A DNA stretch of 64,000 nt from Thalassovita sp. (lineage in GTDB: Bacteria; Pseudomonadota; Alphaproteobacteria; Rhodobacterales; Rhodobacteraceae), in the NCBI RefSeq assembly GCF_963691685.1, contig NZ_OY829290.1:3497501-3561500 (forward strand), read 5' to 3'. Of the stretch, positions 8,759-18,097 are shown piece after piece. The notes below the pieces were generated by a model. It did no database searches. It worked only from the letters and a program-made list of their open reading frames with translations, and had not been told where the DNA came from. The translations under genes were made by a program, and so were the position numbers. Within the stretch, counting starts at the first letter, position 1. Every line of letters starts with the position of its first letter.

Positions 8759-9952
8759 TCAGAGCCGGGCAAATTCGGGTTCCAAGGCGGCCAGCGCCTC
8801 GATTGTATTGGCGGGCAGATGCGCATCCAGATGCGGCAGCGCCTCCTGCATGGCGGCGGCCACGGGTTCGTAGCCCTGCCAGCCCTTTAAGGGGTTCAGC
8901 CAGACGATCCGGCGCGACCGCCGTTTGATCCGTGCCAAAACCGATCCCAGATCCTGCGGCGATGAGGTGCAGTAGCCATCAGACAGGATCAAAACGACGG
9001 TGCGCCCGTTCAGCACCCGCCCCGCGTGATGCTGCAGGAAGCTGCGCAAACAGCCCGAAATATCGGTGCCACCACCAAACCCCTCGGCCATCAGTGACAG
9101 ACGGCCAGCCGCCCGCAGGCTGTCATGGTCGCGCAGCGTATCCGTCACGCGCAAAAGCCGGGTGTGAAACAGATAGGCCTCAGCCTGAGTGTCAGACCCG
9201 ATCAAACCTTTGAGGAAGGCCAGAAACACCCTTGCATAGACCGTCATCGATCCGCTGACATCACATAGTGCAACCACACGCAGGGGCCGCAACGGGCGTT
9301 TGCGATGGAACAGCCGCAGCGGATCGCCGCCAGACGCCAGCGAGCCGCGCAAGATCCGCCGCAGGTCCAGGGCCGGGCCTTTGCGCGCCTGTTTGCGCCG
9401 CCGCGAACGTTTGTCCCGCAGCGCCTTGCCCAGGCGTTCGGCGGCCTCTTCAGCGCGGCGCAGGCTGTCTTCGTCCATCAGCTCACGCAGGTCACGTTTG
9501 CTGAGATTGTCCTGACGGGTGGCGATCAACTGGCCGTCTGTGCCTTCGGCCTCATCCTCCCCTTCGGGATCCGCCGTCATCGGTGCATCTTCGACGCCTT
9601 CGGCCCCATCGCGGGTTTCGCCAAAATGGTCCTGCCACAGCATCGGCTTTTGCGCCTGTACCTTCACATGATCCGATTTGGCCTGCCCCATCTTCTGTTT
9701 ACCGGCATTGAGCCAATAGGCATCAAACAGATCGTCAAAACGGCGCCAGCCTTCCGCATCCGGCACCAGCAAGGCCCGCAGCGCCAGGCGCACTTCAAAC
9801 ATGTCACGGATATCGACCTGATGCAGCGCTTCCAGCGCCTGCGCGGTTTCCTGCGGGCCCAGCATAAACCCGTTGCCCCGCAAATGCGCCATGAAGCCCG
9901 CCAATCGCTCAGCAGGTCCAGAGGCGCGGGTTGGGAAACGGGTGATCATCAT
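8759..9952 (-). CDS. coxE: CoxE-like von Willebrand factor A protein
   Basis: 397 residues from MMITRFPTRASGP. The start overlaps the coxD stop (ATGA), which decides it over an upstream candidate. The C-terminal VWA domain holds the metal-ion site motif DVSGSM; the middle is charged and Arg/Lys-rich. CoxE acts with the AAA+ ATPase CoxD in building the [CuSMoO2] active site of CO dehydrogenase in O. carboxidovorans. Its place directly after coxD supports the same job here. Confidence 0.92.
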   Translation of the reverse strand: MMITRFPTRASGPAERLAGFMAHLRGNGFMLGPQETAQALEALHQVDIRDMFEVRLALRALLVPDAEGWRRFDDLFDAYWLNAGKQKMGQAKSDHVKVQAQKPMLWQDHFGETRDGAEGVEDAPMTADPEGEDEAEGTDGQLIATRQDNLSKRDLRELMDEDSLRRAEEAAERLGKALRDKRSRRRKQARKGPALDLRRILRGSLASGGDPLRLFHRKRPLRPLRVVALCDVSGSMTVYARVFLAFLKGLIGSDTQAEAYLFHTRLLRVTDTLRDHDSLRAAGRLSLMAEGFGGGTDISGCLRSFLQHHAGRVLNGRTVVLILSDGYCTSSPQDLGSVLARIKRRSRRIVWLNPLKGWQGYEPVAAAMQEALPHLDAHLPANTIEALAALEPEFARL

Positions 9953-10818
9953 CAGGCAACCTTTCCGATCACCTGATCCAGCCACACCTGCGGCGCCGCA
10001 TCGCGGTCTGCCGCGGTTTTCAACAGACACACCATGGTGGCCTGCAACTGATCGCGGGCCTCACTCAGGTCGTTGACCCCCAGACCGGCCAGCGCCGCAG
10101 CCCAATCCAGCATTTCCGCCACGCCAGGGCTTTTTTCCAACTCTTCTTTGCGCAGCGCCTGCACCACGCTGACGATCTGGCGCGCCAATCGCGCCTCCAG
10201 CCCGGGATGACGGGCGTGCAGGATGGCCAGTTCGCTTTCCAGATCCGGAAAGCCCAAATAGCTGTAAAGGCAGCGCCGGCGCAGCGCGTCGCTTAGATCG
10301 CGGGTGCCATTTGCCGTCAGGATTACCACCGGACGATGCTGCGCCGTGATGGTTCCCATCTCAGGGATGGTGATCTGAAAATCCGACAGGATCTCCAGCA
10401 GGTAGGCCTCAAACTCTTCATCGGCACGGTCGATCTCATCGATCAGCAGAACCGGCGCCGTCTCAGCGGTGATCGCGCGTAGCAATGGCCGCTTCAGCAG
10501 ATAGTCTTCGCCAAAAAGCGCCTGTTCCGTGACGCCGCCCTGCGCCTCAGCGGCGCGGATTGAGAGCAACTGGCGTTGGTAGTTCCATTCATAAATCGCG
10601 TGGCTGGCATCCAGCCCTTCATAACACTGCAGCCGGATCAACTCGGTGCCCTGCACTGTCGCCAAGGCCTTGGCCACTTCGGTTTTGCCCACGCCTGCAG
10701 GCCCTTCCAGCAAGACCGGCCGACCAAGGCTCAGCCCCAGCGACAATGCCATGGCCAGGCTGTCATCGGCGACATAGCCCGTCGCGGCCAGCTGTTGTTG
10801 CAATTCCAGATGCGTCAC
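9952..10818 (-). CDS. coxD: CoxD-like MoxR-family AAA+ ATPase
   Basis: 288 residues. Walker A GPAGVGKTEVAK is near residue 40, Walker B APVLLIDEIDRADE near residue 123, and the sensor ANGTRDLSDALRRRC follows, as in MoxR AAA+ proteins. In O. carboxidovorans CoxD is a chaperone-like ATPase at the membrane that is needed for sulfuration and copper loading of the CO dehydrogenase active site. It is translationally coupled to coxE and separated from coxL by an 88-bp gap with a hairpin. Confidence 0.93.
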   Translation of the reverse strand: MTHLELQQQLAATGYVADDSLAMALSLGLSLGRPVLLEGPAGVGKTEVAKALATVQGTELIRLQCYEGLDASHAIYEWNYQRQLLSIRAAEAQGGVTEQALFGEDYLLKRPLLRAITAETAPVLLIDEIDRADEEFEAYLLEILSDFQITIPEMGTITAQHRPVVILTANGTRDLSDALRRRCLYSYLGFPDLESELAILHARHPGLEARLARQIVSVVQALRKEELEKSPGVAEMLDWAAALAGLGVNDLSEARDQLQATMVCLLKTAADRDAAPQVWLDQVIGKVA

Positions 10819-10861
10819 GTCCCGACACTCTCTTTCATCTTGCTAAAAATACTCTGGCAGC

Positions 10862-10887
10862 GCCGGAGGGGGGAATCCCCCTCCGGC
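10862..10887 (-). terminator. Stem-loop between coxL and coxD
   Basis: An 11-bp perfect stem GCCGGAGGGGG/CCCCCTCCGGC with a 4-nt loop sits 20 bp after the coxL stop. No uridine run follows directly; a TTTTT lies about 10 bp further on the minus strand. It may lower expression of the maturation genes relative to the structural genes, or protect the 3' end of coxMSL mRNA. Confidence 0.55.
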
Positions 10888-10906
10888 ACCTCTACACAGG
10901 CTCAGG

Positions 10907-13336
10907 TCAGCCGTGCAGTCCCAGATCGTTGGCGGTTTTCCAGATCCGCCAATGGTCATGCGGCATGTTGGTATGGGTCAGACCAAACGCCCGGAAGGCA
11001 TCCTGCACCGCGTTGGAGAAACAAGGCACACCGCCCACATGCGGGCTTTCGCCCACACCCTTGGCGCCGATCGGGTGATGCGGGCTGGGGGTGACGGTGT
11101 AGTCGGTTTCATAGTTCGGCACTTCCCAAGCCGTCGGCAGGAAGAAGTCCATCAGCGTGCCGGTCTTCACATTGCCCATTTCGTCATAGGCAATCTCCTG
11201 ACCCAGGGCGACGGCCAGCGCTTCGGTAAGACCACCATGCACCTGGCCCTCGATGATCATCGGGTTGATCCGCGTGCCGCAGTCATCCAGCGCGTAGAAG
11301 CGGCGAATGTCCGGCACGCCGGTGTCCACGTCGATGTCCATCACACAGACATAGGCGCCGAAGGGGTAGGTCATGTTGGGCGGATCATAGTAGCTGACCG
11401 CTTCCAGACCGGGCTCAATACCGGGGATCGCCTGGTTATAGGCGGCGAAGGCAATTTCCTTCATCGTCTTGAACCGTTCCGGCGCACCTTTGACCACAAA
11501 ACGATCCACGTCAAACTCGACATCATCGTCATGTACCTCCAGCAGATAGGCCGCGATCATCTGCGCCTTGGCACGGATCTTACGCGCCGCCATTGCAGTG
11601 GCCGCACCCGCCACAGGGGTCGAGCGGGAGCCATAGGTGCCCAGACCATAAGGTGCGGTGTCGGTGTCGCCTTCCTCCAGCGTGATATCATCCGCCGGAA
11701 TACCGATTTCCGAAGCGATGATCTGGCTGAAGGTCGTGGCGTGACCCTGCCCCTGGCTGATGGTGCCCAGACGTGCAATCGCCGACCCGGTAGGGTGGAT
11801 GCGGATCTCGCAGCTGTCAAACATGCCAAGGCCAAGGATGTCACAGTTCTTGACCGGTCCCGCGCCAACAATCTCGGTAAAGAAGCTGAGGCCGATGCCC
11901 ATCAGGCTGCGGGTTTTACCGGCTTTGAAATCCTCAACCCGTTGCGCCTGTTCAGCGCGCAGACCGTCATAGTCCACCGCCTTCATCGCCTTGTCCCAAG
12001 CGGTGTGATAATCGCCCGAGTCATATTCCCAGCCCAGCGCGGACTGATAAGGGAACTGTTCCTTCTTGATGAAGTTGATCCGGCGCAGCTCGGCCGCGTC
12101 CATGTTCAACTTGATCGCCAGCACCTCAATCATCCGTTCGATGAAATACACCGCCTCGGTCACGCGGAAGGAACAGCGATAGCTGACCCCACCCGGCGCC
12201 TTGTTGGTGTAAACACCATCCACAGCCAGATAGGCGGTTGGGATGTCATAAGACCCGGTGCAGATGTTCATGAAGCCGGCCGGGAATTTGGTCGGATCCG
12301 CGCAGGCGTCAAAACCGCCGTGGTCCGCCGTCACATGACAATGCAGGCCGGTGATCTTGCCCTCTTTGGTGGCCGAGATCTTGCCCTTCATCCAATAATC
12401 ACGGGCAAAGGCCGTGGTCATCAGGTTTTCCATCCGGTCTTCGATCCATTTCACCGGACGGCCCGTCACGATGGAGGCCACAACCGAGCAGACATAGCCC
12501 GAGTAGGCACCCACCTTGTTGCCGAAACCACCGCCGATGTCGGGGGAAATCACACGGATGTTGTGTTCCGCAATGCCCGAGATCAGCGAGACCACGGTGC
12601 GGATCGCATGCGGTGCCTGGAAGGTGCCCCAAAGGGTCAGCTTGCCGGTGACCTTATCCATCGATGCCACCGAGCCGCAGGTTTCCAGCGGGCACGGATG
12701 GGTGCGGTGGTAATACATGGTCTCTTCCGCCACCACTTCGGCGCTGTCGATCACGGCATTGGTTTCCGCCTCTTCCCCGGCTTCCCAGGTGAAGATGTGG
12801 TTGGGATGGTTACGCGGACCGTGGGCACCATCGGTGGCCTTGCCGTTTTCATCTACCGTGTCTTCGCGCAGCACCACATCGGATTTCAGCGCTTCGAACG
12901 GATCGACGATCACCGGCAGTTCTTCGTATTCGACCTCAACCAGTTCCACGGCGTCGGCCGCGGCATAGCGGTCCTCAGCCACAACAAAGGCCACTTCCTG
13001 TCCTTGGAACAGCACCTTGCCATCGGCCAGCACCATCTGTTTGTCACCGGCCAGCGTCGGCATCCAATGCAGGCCCAGCGGTTCCAGATCAGCGGCGGTG
13101 ATCACAGCAACCACGCCGGGCACTTTCATCGCCTCTTCGGAGTTGATCGATTTCACCCGTGCATGGGCATAAGGCGAGCGGACAAAATCGCCAAACAGCA
13201 TGCCGTCCAGCTTGATATCGTCGACATAGTTGCCCTTACCTTGGGTGAAGCGCACGTCCTCAACCCGCTTGCGCGAGCAGCCCATGCCTTTGAGGCCAGC
13301 GGCGCGATCTTCGGGGGTTTGTACCTCGTCCTTCAT
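10907..13336 (-). CDS. coxL: Aerobic CO dehydrogenase large subunit, form I (CoxL)
   Basis: 809 residues from MKDEVQTPEDRAAGLKG, matching the family length. The start overlaps the coxS stop by 4 bp, which decides it over a start 28 codons upstream. The active-site loop reads SYRCSFR. Its cysteine codon is at 12175-12173 and is residue 388, the same number as the copper-binding Cys388 of O. carboxidovorans. AYxCSFR marks form I, true CO dehydrogenases; form II has AYRGAGR. The only deviation is Ser for the first Ala. GGGFGNKVGAYSGY and the C-terminal GAKGVGESPHVG Mo-cofactor motifs are present. It oxidises CO to CO2. Confidence 0.97.
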   Translation of the reverse strand: MKDEVQTPEDRAAGLKGMGCSRKRVEDVRFTQGKGNYVDDIKLDGMLFGDFVRSPYAHARVKSINSEEAMKVPGVVAVITAADLEPLGLHWMPTLAGDKQMVLADGKVLFQGQEVAFVVAEDRYAAADAVELVEVEYEELPVIVDPFEALKSDVVLREDTVDENGKATDGAHGPRNHPNHIFTWEAGEEAETNAVIDSAEVVAEETMYYHRTHPCPLETCGSVASMDKVTGKLTLWGTFQAPHAIRTVVSLISGIAEHNIRVISPDIGGGFGNKVGAYSGYVCSVVASIVTGRPVKWIEDRMENLMTTAFARDYWMKGKISATKEGKITGLHCHVTADHGGFDACADPTKFPAGFMNICTGSYDIPTAYLAVDGVYTNKAPGGVSYRCSFRVTEAVYFIERMIEVLAIKLNMDAAELRRINFIKKEQFPYQSALGWEYDSGDYHTAWDKAMKAVDYDGLRAEQAQRVEDFKAGKTRSLMGIGLSFFTEIVGAGPVKNCDILGLGMFDSCEIRIHPTGSAIARLGTISQGQGHATTFSQIIASEIGIPADDITLEEGDTDTAPYGLGTYGSRSTPVAGAATAMAARKIRAKAQMIAAYLLEVHDDDVEFDVDRFVVKGAPERFKTMKEIAFAAYNQAIPGIEPGLEAVSYYDPPNMTYPFGAYVCVMDIDVDTGVPDIRRFYALDDCGTRINPMIIEGQVHGGLTEALAVALGQEIAYDEMGNVKTGTLMDFFLPTAWEVPNYETDYTVTPSPHHPIGAKGVGESPHVGGVPCFSNAVQDAFRAFGLTHTNMPHDHWRIWKTANDLGLHG

Positions 13337-13827
13337 TCCGCGGCCTCCTTCTGGGCGTTCAACTGATCCGACGCCGCCATGATCGATTTCACGATGTTCT
13401 GGTAGCCAGTGCAGCGGCAAAGGTTGCCGGCCATGCCGAAGCGCACCTCTTCCTCAGTTGGGCTGGGGTTTTCCTGCAGCAGACGATGGGCGCGGGTGAT
13501 CATGCCCGGTGTGCAGAAACCACACTGCAGCCCGTGGTGTTCCCGGAACATTTCCTGAATGACACCAAGGGTGCCATCGTCATTGGCCAGACCTTCGACT
13601 GTGGTGATCTCAGCCTCTTGCGCTTGCGCCACAAAAACGGTGCAGGATTTGACCGACTTGCCATTCAGATCAACGGTGCAGGCACCGCAGTGGCTGGTTT
13701 CGCAACCGATATGCGGGCCGGTGATTTTCAGGTTTTCCCGCAGGAAATGGATCAGCAGGGTGCGCGGCTCGGCAAGGCCTTCAACCTCGCGCCCGTTCAC
13801 CTTCAGCTTTACGTGCATCTTGGACAT
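13333..13827 (-). CDS. coxS: CO dehydrogenase small subunit, 2x[2Fe-2S] (CoxS)
   Basis: 164 residues. The plant-type ferredoxin cluster is ligated by C42, C47, C50 and C62 (GCETSHCGAC...C). The second cluster, in the helical domain, lies in QCGFCTPGMI and NLCRCTGYQN. This is the electron-transfer subunit that passes electrons from the Mo/Cu centre to the FAD of CoxM. It overlaps coxL by 4 bp and follows coxM after 20 bp. Confidence 0.97.
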   Translation of the reverse strand: MSKMHVKLKVNGREVEGLAEPRTLLIHFLRENLKITGPHIGCETSHCGACTVDLNGKSVKSCTVFVAQAQEAEITTVEGLANDDGTLGVIQEMFREHHGLQCGFCTPGMITRAHRLLQENPSPTEEEVRFGMAGNLCRCTGYQNIVKSIMAASDQLNAQKEAAE

Positions 13828-13847
13828 TGGTTCCTCCCTCAGCCCGA

Positions 13848-14714
13848 TCAGTTGGACGCGCGCGCAATGGCGCGGTCGATGGCCCGGCGCAGAATGACGC
13901 CCGCCACATGTTTCTTGAATTCGACGGGACCGCGGTTGTCGGCCACGGGTTCGATATCCCCAAGCGCCAACATCACCGCGGTTTTGCAGTCGACATCACT
14001 CAGGGACGAGCCCACCAGCGCGTCGCTGGCCGCCTCACACCAGACCGGCGTATCGGCGAGGTTGGTCATCGCGATGGAGGCTGCGGTGCAGACCTCGCCT
14101 TCGGTCTGGATCATCACCCCGGCTGCCGCGGTGGCGTAATCACCGATTTTGCGCTTCTGCTTCTCATAAGCCTGACCGGTGCCCGCGGCGGGGACAGGAA
14201 TGATCACCTTGGTCAGGATCTCCTCATCCTCACGGGCGGTGAAATAGGCGGCCTCATAAAACTCACGCGCTGGAACCTCACGAGTGCCATCCGGGCCCAC
14301 CAGTTCAAAACGCGCATCAAGGCATTGCATCAGCCCCGGCATGTCATTGCCCGGATCGCCGTTCGCCACATTGCCGCCGATGGTGCCAACGTAGCGCACC
14401 TGCGGGTCTGCGATCACCAAAGCGGCTTCGCGGATGATCGGCACGGCCTGCGCCAGCGCGTCGTTCTCAATCAGCTCATGCTGGGTGACCATTGCGCCGA
14501 TCGTGACCTCATCGGTTCCGATCGAAATGCCTTTGAGGGCGTCGATGTCTTGCAGATCAATCAAGTGATCCACATCCGCCATGCGCAGTTTCATCATCGG
14601 GATCAGGCTGTGCCCACCCGCGATCACCCGCGCGTCATCTCCGTGTTCCTGCAAAATGGACAATGCCCCGGCAACGTCCGCGGGCCGATGGTATTCAAAT
14701 CCACTGGGTATCAT
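13848..14714 (-). CDS. coxM: CO dehydrogenase medium subunit, FAD-binding (CoxM)
   Basis: 288 residues, the standard size. The two FAD-binding motifs of the family are visible: AGGHSLIPMM near residue 32 and TIGGNVANGDPGNDMPG near residue 110. It is the first gene of the coxMSLDEFG operon. A 370-bp upstream region carries short direct repeats that may bind the adjacent LytTR-type regulator. Confidence 0.96.
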   Translation of the reverse strand: MIPSGFEYHRPADVAGALSILQEHGDDARVIAGGHSLIPMMKLRMADVDHLIDLQDIDALKGISIGTDEVTIGAMVTQHELIENDALAQAVPIIREAALVIADPQVRYVGTIGGNVANGDPGNDMPGLMQCLDARFELVGPDGTREVPAREFYEAAYFTAREDEEILTKVIIPVPAAGTGQAYEKQKRKIGDYATAAAGVMIQTEGEVCTAASIAMTNLADTPVWCEAASDALVGSSLSDVDCKTAVMLALGDIEPVADNRGPVEFKKHVAGVILRRAIDRAIARASN

Positions 14715-15083
14715 ATGTCATATCCTCCCTGTGCCCGTCCTCACGGGCGACACGGGGCGATGACCTCAAATGCGTCGATTCTTTGCCAACAAACTCAAAC
14801 GGTTGACGAGTTGCGCTGCACGAAATGCGAATAGTCTGCACGAGTTGCGAAGCACCAAATCGCACGTTTTTGGTTGGGTTTTGACGTGTTCGGCGGGGAC
14901 CGCGGCACCCGGTAACGGCAAATGCCGCATCATCCTGCAACCGCAGGCGGCAAATTCCAGCAGGGGCAAGGTCATGGAATAAGAGCAGGATCAAACAGGG
15001 CGTGAGCGCATCGCAATGCACCCAGTTTGGTCATGTTGGGTCGGCGAGAAACCGGGGACCGTCCGTCAGAACAAGCCGCCCGA
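14715..15083. promoter_or_regulatory. coxM upstream region with direct repeats
   Basis: No gene lies here. Three short direct repeats of the form ACGARWTGCG occur at 14806-14815, 14820-14829 and 14840-14849, the outer two identical. They lie about 90-140 bp upstream of the coxM start. LytTR-domain regulators bind short direct repeats one to two helical turns apart, and an MHYT-LytTR gene is next to this region. I infer this is the operator region of the cox operon. Confidence 0.5.
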
Positions 15084-16202
15084 TTAGACGCCCAGCACGT
15101 CGCGCACTTCGCTCATCCGCGAGCGGGAAACCGGCACTTTCGGCAGGGCTGGCACCTCATCGAAGTAGCAGGTGCCATTGTCCTTGCGGCGCTCAAAGCT
15201 GGACACGAAGGCAGGGTTCACCAGATAGGATCGATGTACCCGCAGAAAGCCTGCGGGCTCCAGTCGGTTTGCCGCCTCGGTGATGGACCAGGGGCAGAAC
15301 AGCTTCTCCTCGCCGACATAAAGCAGGGTGTAATGTCCCTCGGCGCGCAGGGCGGCAATGGTTTCGGGCAGGGCAAAATGGGTTTGCCCCTCGCGCTCAA
15401 AAGGCACGCCGGCCTTGGGTGCGGTTATCGGCGCAGGCTCCGGCGCGGTCGACACCTCGGGCACATCGGGACTGGCGGACGGGGCAAGATCCTCTTCGGC
15501 GCTGAAAAAGGTGATCCCGGTCAGCAAAAACGCCCCGCAGATCAGGAACACGGACACCGTGACCCCCATGGCCAGCACCTGATTGTCCAAGGCCGGTCCG
15601 GCAACGCCGGTTGCCTCAGACGTGGTGAATTCGGTCAGCCCAATGGCAACGAAGTGCATACTGACCACCGCCAGACCGAAACACACTGTGCCCAACAGGA
15701 TGTTGCGATGGGTGCGGGCGTCATAGGCCACCCAGATCGCCAGGGTCGACAAGACCAGCGAGGCGGCGGTTGATATCACAATGTCCAAGACCCCATAGAC
15801 CGGGCGGCACAGCTGCATGCCTGCCATACCGATATAGTGCATCGCCACGATGCCCAGCCCAAGGGTGCAGCCCGCAGCCACAATCACCGGCGGGCGACGT
15901 TTCTGAAAATGCAGCAGCAACAGCGCCAGCCCCACCACAAGAATCGCCACCAGGGCCGAGGCCAAAGTGATCAGCGCGTCATAGTAAAACAGGATCGGCA
16001 GCTGTAGCCCCAGCATCGCCACGAAGTGCATCGACCAGATGCCACCGCCCAGCACGACGGATGCCATGGCCACTGCAATCTTGCGCCGGGCCGCAGGCAG
16101 GGTCGAGGCGCCCTTGGTCAGGGTCAGCCCGGTGAATCCCGCCATCAAGGCCACAGCAAAGCTTGCCGCAACCAGCCACCATGAGTGGGTAAAGTCCAAC
16201 AC
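15084..16202 (-). CDS. coxC: MHYT-domain membrane sensor with LytTR DNA-binding domain (CoxC-like)
   Basis: 372 residues. The N-terminal ~245 residues form seven hydrophobic helices with the MHYT signature repeated: SMHFVAML, AMHYIGMAGM and SMHFVAIGL. The motif residues are thought to bind metal, probably copper, and to sense small gases. A linker of ~45 residues leads to a C-terminal LytTR domain (about 280-372, TLLYVGEEKLFCPWSITEAANRL, FLRVHRSYLVNPAFV). This architecture is that of CoxC and CoxH in the O. carboxidovorans cox cluster. With its position upstream of coxM it makes a CO-responsive regulator likely. The gene symbol rests on architecture and context. Confidence 0.85.
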   Translation of the reverse strand: MLDFTHSWWLVAASFAVALMAGFTGLTLTKGASTLPAARRKIAVAMASVVLGGGIWSMHFVAMLGLQLPILFYYDALITLASALVAILVVGLALLLLHFQKRRPPVIVAAGCTLGLGIVAMHYIGMAGMQLCRPVYGVLDIVISTAASLVLSTLAIWVAYDARTHRNILLGTVCFGLAVVSMHFVAIGLTEFTTSEATGVAGPALDNQVLAMGVTVSVFLICGAFLLTGITFFSAEEDLAPSASPDVPEVSTAPEPAPITAPKAGVPFEREGQTHFALPETIAALRAEGHYTLLYVGEEKLFCPWSITEAANRLEPAGFLRVHRSYLVNPAFVSSFERRKDNGTCYFDEVPALPKVPVSRSRMSEVRDVLGV

Positions 16203-16299
16203 CCCTTTGCCTCCCTATGCGCGAGGCGGAGGTTAGCAAAGGGTTCTTTTTGGCGCAAATGAAGAAGCGCACAACAACTTCAAATTGCAGAAATTTTAT

Positions 16300-16506
16300 C
16301 TAATGCGGCTTCTGTTGTTGGGCGTTTTGGGCGCGCAGTTCCGCATCCATCGCCTCAGCCACGTCTTCTGCATCCTCTGGGTTGTCAGAGGGAATGGCAT
16401 AGCCGCCGTTCAGCCAGCGCCCCAGATCAATATCGGCACAGCGCTTGGAGCAGAACGGCCGATATTTGGCATTGCTGTCCTCTGAACAGATCGGGCAGGC
16501 CATCAC
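16300..16506 (-). CDS. yacG: DNA gyrase inhibitor YacG
   Basis: 68 residues with the zinc-binding pattern CPIC...FCSKRCADIDLGRW. YacG in E. coli binds GyrB and inhibits gyrase. The 4-bp overlap with the RNase E/G gene and the roseobacter-typical order infA-maf-RNase-yacG support the call. Confidence 0.93.
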   Translation of the reverse strand: MMACPICSEDSNAKYRPFCSKRCADIDLGRWLNGGYAIPSDNPEDAEDVAEAMDAELRAQNAQQQKPH

Positions 16507-17525
16507 AGAAGATCCTTCAACGGCAGCCGATCGCGCTTGCGCTGCAGTTCAAAATTCCCCAGCGGCGTCCAACCGGCCATTACGGTTTCGGTGGTATCCG
16601 CCTTCAGCGCAGCCCGCAGCGACTGTTCAAAGGTCCGCCGGTCCCGTTTCGGCATCGGGGCCAGATCCAGGGTGATCTGACCACCCAACCCCCGCAGGCG
16701 CAACTGGCGCGGCAGATCCCGGGCGGCGGCCAGATTGGCCTTCAGCCCGGCAGCCGGTGAGGTGTCACCGCCGGTGTTCACATCCACCGCAACCATGGCA
16801 CGGGTGGGTTCCACAAACATATAGGCGCCCCCTTCCAGCTTAACCCGCGCGGTTTGCGCATCCTCCAGCTGGTCCAGCACGCCATGGATTTCAAAACCGC
16901 CCGCTTCGGTCACGATATCTGCCGGCTCAACCCATTCGCGCCAGGCTTGGCCATGCGGGCCGTCGCCTTCGCTCAGCACTTCGGCGTCGCCGGTGCGGTC
17001 GGCCATCACGGCCTGGGCCAGATCATACATCGCCATAATGTCTTCGGCGATTTCGCCAGCCTCAGCCCCTTCGCAGGAGGAGCGCAGGATCAGACCCATC
17101 TCAGGCTCTTCACCCATCACCTCATGCGCAATCCCCAGAAGCACGTCGCGCAGATCGTCATCGCGGATCTTGCGGCTGATGTTCAACCCCGGTGCATCCG
17201 GTGTGACAATCGCGTAGCGGCTTTTGAACAGCACCTTATAGGTGACCGGCAGGGCTTTGCCGTCTTCGGCATAGCCGGTGACCTGCACCAGCAGGCGTTC
17301 GCCGGGGGAAATCCCTTTGACCTTACGCAGGAAGGCGGGGCCGTCGGGCGTGCTGAGGAACAGCCCGCCCTGCCCTTTCATCGGGCGATCGGCGACAGCG
17401 CGGTAAACCGTGCCTACACGCGGCTGATCGCTATCAATCAGAATGTCATGCAGTTTGCCATCAACCATCAGCGCCGCGGCTTCGCGGCCCTCCAGATGGT
17501 CCAGAATGATCTGGCGTCCCTTCAT
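16503..17525 (-). CDS. Ribonuclease E/G-family protein (short form)
   Basis: 340 residues from MKGRQIILDHLEGREAAALMV. This start overlaps the maf stop (ATGA); an open frame continues 51 codons upstream inside maf but is not coding. The RNase E/G catalytic part is recognisable, with the Mg-binding aspartates in MVAVDVNTGGD and QITLDLAPMPKRDRR. It lacks the long C-terminal scaffold of true RNase E, and the S1-like region is minimal. It is best read as the small RNase G-like paralog common in Rhodobacteraceae, acting in RNA processing. Confidence 0.88.
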   Translation of the reverse strand: MKGRQIILDHLEGREAAALMVDGKLHDILIDSDQPRVGTVYRAVADRPMKGQGGLFLSTPDGPAFLRKVKGISPGERLLVQVTGYAEDGKALPVTYKVLFKSRYAIVTPDAPGLNISRKIRDDDLRDVLLGIAHEVMGEEPEMGLILRSSCEGAEAGEIAEDIMAMYDLAQAVMADRTGDAEVLSEGDGPHGQAWREWVEPADIVTEAGGFEIHGVLDQLEDAQTARVKLEGGAYMFVEPTRAMVAVDVNTGGDTSPAAGLKANLAAARDLPRQLRLRGLGGQITLDLAPMPKRDRRTFEQSLRAALKADTTETVMAGWTPLGNFELQRKRDRLPLKDLL

Positions 17526-18097
17526 GTGTCCCTCCACATCGGGTAGCCGGCAGCGGTGAGCAAACCAGCTGTTTCCGCCAGGGGCAGCCCCACAACGGCG
17601 GTGAAAGATCCTGAGATCCACGGGATCAACGCACCGGCTGGCCCCTGAATACCATAGCCCCCCGCCTTGCCCTGCCAATCATTGGTGGCAAGATAGGCGT
17701 TCAATTCATCATCCGACAGGCGTTTCATCCGCACATCGGTGACCACATCTTTTTCCCAGATCCGGTCGCCCCGGCGCACGGCCACAGCGGTGATCACCCT
17801 GTGACGGCGGCCAGACATGGCCAGCAGGAACTCAGCCGCTTCGCCCACATCGGCAGGCTTGCCTAAGATGCGGCGACCCAGGGCTACGGTGGTGTCAGCG
17901 CACAGCACGATATCATCCGCATCGGCGGTGACGGCCTGCACTTTTTCACGGGCCATACGCGCGCAATAGGGGCGCGGCTGTTCAGATTTTCGGGGGGTTT
18001 CGTCGATATCGGGCGGGCGGATGTCATCCGCCACAACCCCGATTTGGCCCAACAGCTCCTTGCGCCGTGGGCTACCTGACCCGAGGATCAGGCGCAC
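17522..18097 (-). CDS. maf: Maf-family nucleoside triphosphate pyrophosphatase
   Basis: 191 residues with the N-terminal signature LILGSGSPRRKELL and the conserved LCADTTVALGRRILGKP segment. Maf proteins hydrolyse non-canonical or canonical NTPs (dTTP/UTP or m7GTP types) and are linked to septum control. The gene starts one base after the infA stop and is coupled to the RNase gene. Confidence 0.94.
   Translation of the reverse strand: MRLILGSGSPRRKELLGQIGVVADDIRPPDIDETPRKSEQPRPYCARMAREKVQAVTADADDIVLCADTTVALGRRILGKPADVGEAAEFLLAMSGRRHRVITAVAVRRGDRIWEKDVVTDVRMKRLSDDELNAYLATNDWQGKAGGYGIQGPAGALIPWISGSFTAVVGLPLAETAGLLTAAGYPMWRDT

Noticed and set aside
10913..13366. 817-codon open frame on the plus strand antisense to coxL
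   Set aside because: It is a mirror of coxL caused by GC-rich codon use. The translation is His/Arg/Gly-rich and has no recognisable domain, while coxL has all catalytic motifs.
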